33,871 nucleotides of DNA from a virus. The notes beneath the pieces are model-generated. The model worked only from the letters and a program-made list of their open reading frames with translations, did no database searches and was not told the origin of the DNA. Below are positions 28,818 through 33,871 of the stretch, in pieces. Position 1 is the stretch's first letter. Every line of letters starts with the position of its first letter. The translations under genes were made by a program, and so were the position numbers. Location: positions 1 through 33,871 of the IMG/VR virus record IMGVR_UViG_3300017987_000234. One strand, 5' to 3'.

Positions 28818-29494
28818 AAAACCACGTCCTCCACCTCCTCCTCGCTCAGGCCGGTTGCATCGCGGCACGCCTGCATGACCTCCAGCAGCAGCAGCTGCGG
28901 CAGCCGGTCGGCGCAGGCAGTGGTAACGACCCGCACCTTCTTGCCGTCGATGGTGACCTTCTGGAAGCTCAGTTCATAGTCCTTGCCGGTCTCCGGATCA
29001 GTCAGGCCCTCAATGTGAGTCAATGCCACGCGCGCCCAGCTACGCGCCGCCGTCCGAACGTTCACGGTGTCGCCGCTGATATTCAGACCCGCCGCGTACT
29101 CCGCATGCCGGTCGTGCAGCTCCCGAATCTTGAACCGAACGCTCGGCTCCCAGTCGAACACGCGGCCCAGCGACTCAAGCTGCTCGAGCTCCAGCAGCGA
29201 CAGCAGATTGATCAGCGCCGTGTGCCAGTTGCGCTTCCGCTCGAAGTCCACGATCGGGTCGTAGCGGAGCGTATGGTAGAACTCCTCCGGGCCGTGCTCG
29301 ATGTCGAGCTTCAGATCGGCCGCGGCCTCCCGCAGCGCTGCATCGACTTCCGGCAGGCTCTCCAGGGCCGCGCAGAAGGTTCCGTAGAATCCGCTGAAGC
29401 TCTGCTTGGCCTGCTCCAGCAGATGCTCAGGCACATCGCATCGTGCGGTAATCCAACCGCCGGTTACTTTGGGGGGTAAAGCCTTGGCTTGCAT
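28697..29494 (-). CDS. Tail assembly chaperone G
   Basis: ATG 29494 has GGAGG 8 nt upstream. The 265-aa product lies between the tail tube and tape measure genes, where gpG-type chaperones are found. It is mostly helical (AALESLPEVDAALREAAADLKL, TALINLLSLLELEQLESLGRVF), and its last 40 residues after the slip site are low-complexity Ser/Ala (SGSASASSVPGSAQ), as expected for a tail that is replaced in the GT form. Confidence 0.75.
   Translation of the reverse strand: MQAKALPPKVTGGWITARCDVPEHLLEQAKQSFSGFYGTFCAALESLPEVDAALREAAADLKLDIEHGPEEFYHTLRYDPIVDFERKRNWHTALINLLSLLELEQLESLGRVFDWEPSVRFKIRELHDRHAEYAAGLNISGDTVNVRTAARSWARVALTHIEGLTDPETGKDYELSFQKVTIDGKKVRVVTTACADRLPQLLLLEVMQACRDATGLSEEEVEDVVFPSGSASASSVPGSAQAKDKMSETVPTTASRDSSRSESDA
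28815..28823 (-). promoter_or_regulatory. Candidate -1 frameshift site
   Basis: On the minus strand GGTTTTTCC, with G-frame codons GTT TTT CCC. A Phe tRNA on TTT can slip back by one and still pair with TTT; the next codon becomes TCC. It is not a full X-XXY-YYZ heptamer. No other slippery stretch is seen in the overlap. Confidence 0.45.
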
Positions 29495-29535
29495 CTTGCC
29501 AGCCTCCTACAACACTACTGACCCAGGCTCGCGGC

Positions 29536-30435
29536 CTAGGTGTACGTCAACGTCAGCCCGGTGTCGCCCGCGGCATAGCTGACCGCCAGCGGCAGGGTGA
29601 TCTCATGGCGCCCGGCGGCCTGGCTGGGATCGATCTGCTCGCGGAAGTACAGATCAGCCGTGACTGTCAGAATGTTGCCTGCGTCGCTTCCCAGCACCGC
29701 CGACAGCGCCATCTTGGTCTTGCCCGTCAGGTTGTTCCACCAGTTGGACGTCGCCGGCAGCTGGGCGCGGATCGTCGCGTCAACGTGGAATGCGCGCTCA
29801 TAGATCGACGGGTTGATAATCCCGTGCGAGCCGCAGGCGTCCTCGTCAGGCTCCTCCCACTGATTCGGGATGGTGATGACCAGCCGCTTCAGCTTGATCG
29901 TGATGCCGCCGATGGTGATTGCCAGGCCCTTGCAGACCGGCGCCCGCGCCGCCGCCGTCGTCAGCACACCTGTAGAGCTGCCGCTGCTGGGCTCGGTGTA
30001 CGTGCCGTGCACCTGCCAGTTGCAGCGCATCGCCTTGTTCGGCTCGATCACCCACTCAGGCCGTACCACGCAGTTAGCCAGCGCTACCAGCAAGGCATTG
30101 CCGCGCCAGTAGTCGATGTCCACCTTGGTGCCAGCCATCGTCGGATCGCGCGTATACACGACCGATGTCCCGGCGTTGATGGTCTCCGTCATGCCCGCGG
30201 CTTTGATCAGCGGGCCGTCGAACGGCGCTGTACCGGCCGCACCGGAGCCGCTGACGCGAGTCGTGAAGCTGCCCACGCTGTACAGCGCGCCTGGCAGAGC
30301 AATATCGCGATGCTGCTCCGGCGTCTGCGCGTTTGGCTCGTCAAACGAGGCTCGCTCCTTGAAGTCGGCGTTCTCAACGACGATCCTGACACCGCCGACC
30401 TCAACGATGTCCAGCGCTGTGATCAGGTTACCCAT
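29536..30435 (-). CDS. Major tail tube protein
   Basis: ATG 30435 overlaps the previous gene by 8 nt. The 299-aa product is beta-rich (ITIGGITIKLKRLVITIP, AFHVDATIRAQLP, ILTVTADLYFREQIDP, HEITLPLAVSYAAG) and lies between the tail terminator and the chaperone genes, the fixed place for the tube protein in siphoviruses. Many copies stack as rings around the tape measure. Confidence 0.7.
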   Translation of the reverse strand: MGNLITALDIVEVGGVRIVVENADFKERASFDEPNAQTPEQHRDIALPGALYSVGSFTTRVSGSGAAGTAPFDGPLIKAAGMTETINAGTSVVYTRDPTMAGTKVDIDYWRGNALLVALANCVVRPEWVIEPNKAMRCNWQVHGTYTEPSSGSSTGVLTTAAARAPVCKGLAITIGGITIKLKRLVITIPNQWEEPDEDACGSHGIINPSIYERAFHVDATIRAQLPATSNWWNNLTGKTKMALSAVLGSDAGNILTVTADLYFREQIDPSQAAGRHEITLPLAVSYAAGDTGLTLTYT

Positions 30436-30766
30436 GTCTCAGTTCCTCCAATGCAGCTTTACGCTTCGGCTGGCCCATGGCCTTCCACTGCGCAAGGCTG
30501 TGGCTGTGAATCCACTCTCTCGCTTCGTCCTCGGTGTAGCCGCGGGGGATGGTGCCGACATCACCCCTGGTGATCTTCGGCCGGCGGCTCCGGCGCGGCT
30601 GAGGCTTGGGCTGCTCCGCCGCAGGCTCCGCTACCGGCTCCGCCGGTTTGACAGCCTGCTCGGCGGACTGCGGCTCCGCGGCTGCCTCCGGTCCATGCGC
30701 CCGCGTCTTACGCTGAGCCGCGGCCGGGTCCAGCCTCGTCTGCCGTCTTTTCGCTTCAGGTTCCAT
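30428..30766 (-). CDS. Small disordered phage protein (112 aa)
   Basis: ATG 30766 has GGAGG 5 nt upstream. The first 70 residues are Ala/Pro/Glu/Lys repeats (AEPQSAEQAVKPAEPVAEP), probably disordered; the end (RGYTEDEAREWIHSHSLAQWKAM) is a compact helical domain. It precedes the tail tube gene. Its role is not known; a scaffold or tail assembly helper is possible. Confidence 0.6.
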   Translation of the reverse strand: MEPEAKRRQTRLDPAAAQRKTRAHGPEAAAEPQSAEQAVKPAEPVAEPAAEQPKPQPRRSRRPKITRGDVGTIPRGYTEDEAREWIHSHSLAQWKAMGQPKRKAALEELRHG

Positions 30767-30775
30767 CTGCTCCTC

Positions 30776-31207
30776 CTATCCAAAGTCCTGCTGGATCACC
30801 AGCAGCAGCCGGCGCGAACGGACTTTCCTGATATTGGCCGGCGGCCATTGAATCGGCGGCAGGCCCGGCTCCGCCGAGATGTTCATCACGGTGCCGCCCA
30901 GCAGATTCGCAGCCGCGGCCTCGACCACCTTGACCATGCTGTCTGCCATGTCGCGACCGCCGCCGGTGCCGCTCTCCTTGTCGTCGTACACCAGGTGCAC
31001 CGCAACGTGCAGTGAAATCTCACGCTTGCTGGTGGCATCCCGATTGATCTCAGCCTCCTCCAACTCCTCGATCAGCACATAGGGCATCTCGGTCTCACTG
31101 ATCGCGTCAAAGGTGATCAGCTCGGAACTGACCGTCTTAACGCCGGTCACACTCCCCAGCGCCGTCTCCAGCGCCGTGATCGCCGCGTCTCTGGTCTGAT
31201 CAGCCAT
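30776..31207 (-). CDS. Tail terminator/minor tail protein (gpU-like)
   Basis: ATG 31207 overlaps the upstream stop by 8 nt. The 143-aa product shows an N-terminal helix (RDAAITALETALGSV), a strand set (MPYVLIEELEEAEI, REISLHVAVHLVYDD) and a C-terminal strand (RSRRLLLVIQQDF), a size and order like lambda gpU or related terminators. It lies after the neck protein and before the tube gene, which fits. Confidence 0.6.
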   Translation of the reverse strand: MADQTRDAAITALETALGSVTGVKTVSSELITFDAISETEMPYVLIEELEEAEINRDATSKREISLHVAVHLVYDDKESGTGGGRDMADSMVKVVEAAAANLLGGTVMNISAEPGLPPIQWPPANIRKVRSRRLLLVIQQDFG

Positions 31208-31589
31208 CGAAGCTAACCCTCTTGATCACCCGCCGTATCCAGCCGCGGGCGATGCTGCGCATGGGGTTGCCCAGGAACCGCCGAGGCTTGATGCGCTTCG
31301 TGCCGTACTCCAGGAAGCGGGCATAGGCCATCTTGTCGCGCAGCCCGATCTCCCATAGGTCGCCACCTTTGCGGCGCGCAAAGCCCTCGATGCTGCGGTA
31401 CAGATTGCCGCTGATTCGGCCCAGCACCTTGTCGTAGTTCGTCTTGGCCGCACGCTCGAACCTCACCGGCAGCTCCTGGCTCATGCCGGCCACAACCGCG
31501 GCATGGCTCTTGGCCACGCCGCTGATCAAGTCGCTCAAGCGGACGTTGAGCTTGTCGACCCGCACCTGCTCTCGCTGTCCTCGCGCCAT
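31200..31589 (-). CDS. HK97 gp10-like neck/tail completion protein
   Basis: I choose ATG 31589, which overlaps the connector stop as TAATG; the open frame goes on upstream but in connector sequence. The 129-aa product has the gp10 pattern: N-terminal helix with many charges, LPVRFERAAKT, GNLYRSIEGFARRKGGD, YARFLEYGTKRIKPRRFL and a basic end. Joins head and tail. Confidence 0.7.
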   Translation of the reverse strand: MARGQREQVRVDKLNVRLSDLISGVAKSHAAVVAGMSQELPVRFERAAKTNYDKVLGRISGNLYRSIEGFARRKGGDLWEIGLRDKMAYARFLEYGTKRIKPRRFLGNPMRSIARGWIRRVIKRVSFDG

Positions 31590-32242
31590 TACAGCGATGC
31601 CCTCCTGTAGCAGCTCAGAATGGCCTCTACTTCCGCGACAAGGCCGCTCGCCGGGCGGTCCACGATGATCTGCTGCTCGCCGATCACTGTGCGCTTCATG
31701 CCCATCCGCGCCTGCCCGGCGCCCTTGCCCTCGAGCCAGGCCAACATGGCCAGCATCGCTGTTGCCCGCTCCAAGTCGGCCGGCACGTCGAAGCTCGCCG
31801 TGATCTCCGCCGTAGCCCATGCCGTAGTCACGTAGCCCGCCGTATACGTGATCTTGATGCCGTTCGGCGTGGTCGGGTACTCGGTGTACTCGCTGTTGTC
31901 ATCCTGGCCCAGCTTGGGGTAGTAGATGTACGACCGGTCGCCCGGCGGGGTGATCACGTCGAAGTACGCAGTGCTCTCCGATACGAATGTCTCGCTGGTG
32001 GTATTCCAGATGTACACGCTCCCCAGCGCAGTGACCGGCCACTGATGGGGGTACAGCTCGTTCGTGTCGCGCCCGGTGTGCCGCTCGTCGGTGTGGGTAG
32101 TGGACTCCAGTACGCGGCCGGTCTCCTGCTCGACCCTGGCGGTAGCCTCCAGCAGCAGCGCCTTCAGCTCACTATCCAGCGTGCCATCGGTCATCTTCAG
32201 ATAGTTCTTGGACTTGAGCAGCTCGAGCCTGGCCAGCGCCAT
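31589..32242 (-). CDS. Head-tail connector, gp6-like
   Basis: A 217-aa protein; ATG 32242 overlaps the glycosyltransferase stop by one base. N-terminal helices (LELLKSKNYLKMTDGTLDSELKALLLEATARVEQETGRVLE) match the gp6/YqbG connector family, followed by a beta insert (LYPHQWPVTALGSVYIWN) and a C-terminal helix (ADLERATAMLAMLAWLEGKG). It forms the ring below the portal. Confidence 0.8.
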   Translation of the reverse strand: MALARLELLKSKNYLKMTDGTLDSELKALLLEATARVEQETGRVLESTTHTDERHTGRDTNELYPHQWPVTALGSVYIWNTTSETFVSESTAYFDVITPPGDRSYIYYPKLGQDDNSEYTEYPTTPNGIKITYTAGYVTTAWATAEITASFDVPADLERATAMLAMLAWLEGKGAGQARMGMKRTVIGEQQIIVDRPASGLVAEVEAILSCYRRASL

Positions 32243-33366
32243 TACAGCACCACCCCCTGTAGCTCAGGCGTCAACATCAGATTGGCATCCTCATCTCGAC
32301 TGGCCCACTTCAGCCCGTGGCAATTCCGCGCCGTCTGCATCGCCTGCTCGTGGGCGATGAACTCATGGGCGCCGTATACCTGCCCTGGCTGTGACTGCAT
32401 GCTGAGCAGCTGCGCCCGCAGCTTGTCTCTGTAGTCGGTGCTGGGCAGATGCCGGCCCTGCGTGATGTTGCCCAGCAGTGCCATGCCGCCCTGATGCAGA
32501 TCAATCAGCGGCACGCCCGCGATGTAGGCCGTGACGCCTGCCTGTACGCACTCGTAGCAGGCCGTGCTATTGACCATCGCCGCGGCGTCGACCTGCGCGA
32601 GGCTGTCGCCGAGCGAGCCGCCGGCTGTCAGTTGCGCCCGCGGGTACCGGGCCCGAATCGCCGCCATGGTCTCGGCGTCGGTGAAGCGATCCGGTACAAG
32701 CACCGGGATCTTGTCATCGGGATCGAGCAGGTAGCTATCCGGCAGGCTATGCGGAATGCCGACGCGCTCCAGCGTACGCGGATGCGGCCGGTACCACAGC
32801 TCAGCGCGCGGAAGCACCATCCGGACTTCCCGCACCAGCTGCGCCATGGTATAGCCGCGGCCGCCGTACTGAAGCGCCTGATCGCCCGGCACCTGGCCGA
32901 TGATCAGCACCCGCTCCACCTGCTCGCCGGTGTCGACCGCGGGCTCGGACGGCAGCTGCTCCGGGCTGGTTGCCCAGCGCAGCCACGTATCGTCGTCGTA
33001 CATGCCCCAGTCGAAGCGGCTGGTGTCGTAGTGGCTGATGATCCCAAGGCCGTAGTGGTACACGCGGATGCCCGCCTGCCGCAGAACCCGGCTGCGCATG
33101 TTCCAGTGGCTCGCGTACTCACCCACGATGAACGTGTCGATCTCCCGCTCGTGGAACGCATCCGCTAGCCGCCGGTCGGTGTACCGATGCTCGTTGACAA
33201 CCCAAATGTGGCCGAAGCTCGCAAACAGCGGCAGCAGCCGCTCCGCTACCAGCCACCGCTCCATGTGGCAACTGACCGCCAGCGACCGGCCGGCCAGGGG
33301 CGATCCCGCCGGCGGGCTGTCGTGCTTCAGCCTGATATCCTCCACGCTGTTCACGTACTTGTGCAT
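32242..33366 (-). CDS. KpsC/KpsS-like glycosyltransferase in the head gene cluster
   Basis: ATG 33366 has AGGAG 5 nt upstream, and a strong hairpin lies before it. The 374-aa product carries the Capsule_synth motifs: YHYGLGIISHYDTSRFDW, DTWLRWATSP, VLIIGQVPGDQALQYGG, WYRPHP (R193, H195) and MVNSTACYECVQAGV (S267, E272). It aligns over its length with the first 310 residues of the protein at 12900, including QAG-x-R and DTWLR-x-ATSP, so the two are paralogues, but it has no Maf-like domain. Inserted between a capsid-associated gene and the connector, it may glycosylate capsid proteins. Confidence 0.75.
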   Translation of the reverse strand: MHKYVNSVEDIRLKHDSPPAGSPLAGRSLAVSCHMERWLVAERLLPLFASFGHIWVVNEHRYTDRRLADAFHEREIDTFIVGEYASHWNMRSRVLRQAGIRVYHYGLGIISHYDTSRFDWGMYDDDTWLRWATSPEQLPSEPAVDTGEQVERVLIIGQVPGDQALQYGGRGYTMAQLVREVRMVLPRAELWYRPHPRTLERVGIPHSLPDSYLLDPDDKIPVLVPDRFTDAETMAAIRARYPRAQLTAGGSLGDSLAQVDAAAMVNSTACYECVQAGVTAYIAGVPLIDLHQGGMALLGNITQGRHLPSTDYRDKLRAQLLSMQSQPGQVYGAHEFIAHEQAMQTARNCHGLKWASRDEDANLMLTPELQGVVL

Positions 33367-33381
33367 CGCTACTCCTGCCCA

Positions 33382-33409
33382 CGGGGACAGGCCCGAAGGC
33401 CCATCCCCG
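33382..33409. other. Strong hairpin upstream of the glycosyltransferase
   Basis: On the minus strand CGGGGATGGGCC and GGCCTGTCCCCG pair over 12 bp (two G-T) around a TTCG loop closed by C-G, the very stable UUCG tetraloop type. No T-run follows. It may protect or separate the capsid mRNA segment from the glycosyltransferase segment. Confidence 0.5.
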
Positions 33410-33469
33410 CAGGCTTCACCCTCACCCAGCCAAGTGCATCGGCCCTGATCGCGACCTGGCTAGCTTGGG

Positions 33470-33871
33470 TTACGCGTTGACTACGTTGCTCGGCGGGTTG
33501 ATCGACTTGAACCGGTTCACCGCGATGGTGATGATGATCCCGGTGCCGTGCGTGCCGGTGGCTGTGACGACGACCTTGACGTACCGCTTGATGCCCTTGT
33601 AGCCCAGGCTGTACACCGCGCCGTCGCTCGCTGCGTCATCGACAAGGCCGAACTGATCGCTCGTGTTGCCGATCACGTCATCGGCGTCGACGTCCGCATA
33701 CGTCACGTCGTCGTCGGACTCCTGCAACTTGCAGTCCCACTTGACGCCACCGCACAGGCTGTTGCCGCTCTCGCCGAAGATCACGTCGAACCGGGCGCCC
33801 TCGTAGCCAGCCATGTCGGCGGCGTCCGAGGTAACTGTCGCGGTCTTGACAGCCGGCACGGTCAGCAGGTC
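33470..33871 (-). CDS. Capsid-associated structural protein (5' end outside window)
   Basis: The frame is open to the right edge. A GTG at 33859 exists, but sequence before it (DLLT) fits the start of related phage proteins, so the true start is probably beyond the window. The visible part (ATVTSDAADMAGYEGARFDVIFG, DCKLQESDDDVTYADV, YSLGYKGIKRYVKVVVTATGTH) is a beta-rich fold common beside the major capsid gene in siphophages. It may be a decoration or capsid-maturation protein. Confidence 0.65.
   Translation of the reverse strand, partial: DLLTVPAVKTATVTSDAADMAGYEGARFDVIFGESGNSLCGGVKWDCKLQESDDDVTYADVDADDVIGNTSDQFGLVDDAASDGAVYSLGYKGIKRYVKVVVTATGTHGTGIIITIAVNRFKSINPPSNVVNA

Noticed and set aside
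31590-31820. Upstream extension of the gp10-like gene
   Set aside because: This part lies in connector coding sequence; ATG 31589 with TAATG overlap matches the family start.
1-33871. CRISPR arrays, rRNA genes, insertion sequences
   Set aside because: No regularly spaced repeats, rRNA-like sequence or transposase genes were seen on reading both strands.

Overview
The window is one continuous stretch of a temperate, tailed (siphovirus-type) phage or prophage genome. It has high G+C and tightly packed, overlapping genes, and no bacterial housekeeping gene is visible at either edge. The host cannot be named from the sequence. Two sec/SPII lipoproteins, a KpsC/KpsS-like glycosyltransferase fold and near-consensus sigma70 promoters fit a high-GC Gram-negative bacterium, but this is inference.

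Layout from left to right. (1) Positions 1-5607, minus strand: an early operon read leftward from a consensus promoter at 5617-5644. It starts with a Cro-like HTH protein and a string of small genes overlapping by about 4 bp. Then come a papain-like cysteine peptidase-fold protein, a membrane-anchored SLT lytic transglycosylase, a putative recombination protein and a Cas4/RecB-type PD-(D/E)XK nuclease cut by the left edge. (2) Positions 5608-5798: divergent switch region with phased direct repeats. (3) Positions 5799-10426, plus strand: lysogeny region with an XRE repressor, an unknown 302-aa protein, a block of secreted or membrane cargo genes and a large serine recombinase. (4) Positions 10433-12042, minus strand: a tRNA-like sequence, a Mom-family DNA-adenine modification enzyme whose 3' end runs through it, and a ParB-domain gene behind a three-palindrome operator array. 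(5) Positions 12043-33871, minus strand, read from the right edge leftward: late genes. These are a capsid-associated protein, a glycosyltransferase, the connector, neck and tail terminator genes, the tail tube, the G/GT chaperone pair with a -1 frame overlap, the tape measure, tail tip genes, a fibre with a signal peptide, a holin-like protein, a lipoprotein, a YiiX-like peptidase and finally a CHAP endolysin.

The most unusual content is a polysaccharide/glycosylation-type gene set inside the late operon. It has two KpsC/KpsS-like (Capsule_synth) glycosyltransferase paralogues, one fused to a Maf/DUF115-like domain and the other sitting next to the capsid gene. It also has a separate Maf/DUF115-like protein, a class I methyltransferase and a DUF4910 aminopeptidase-like protein of a type usually seen in surface-sugar loci. 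Together these suggest that the phage decorates its own virion or remodels the host surface with a (keto)sugar late in infection. With the Mom/ParB pair, the phage would modify both its DNA and possibly its particle.
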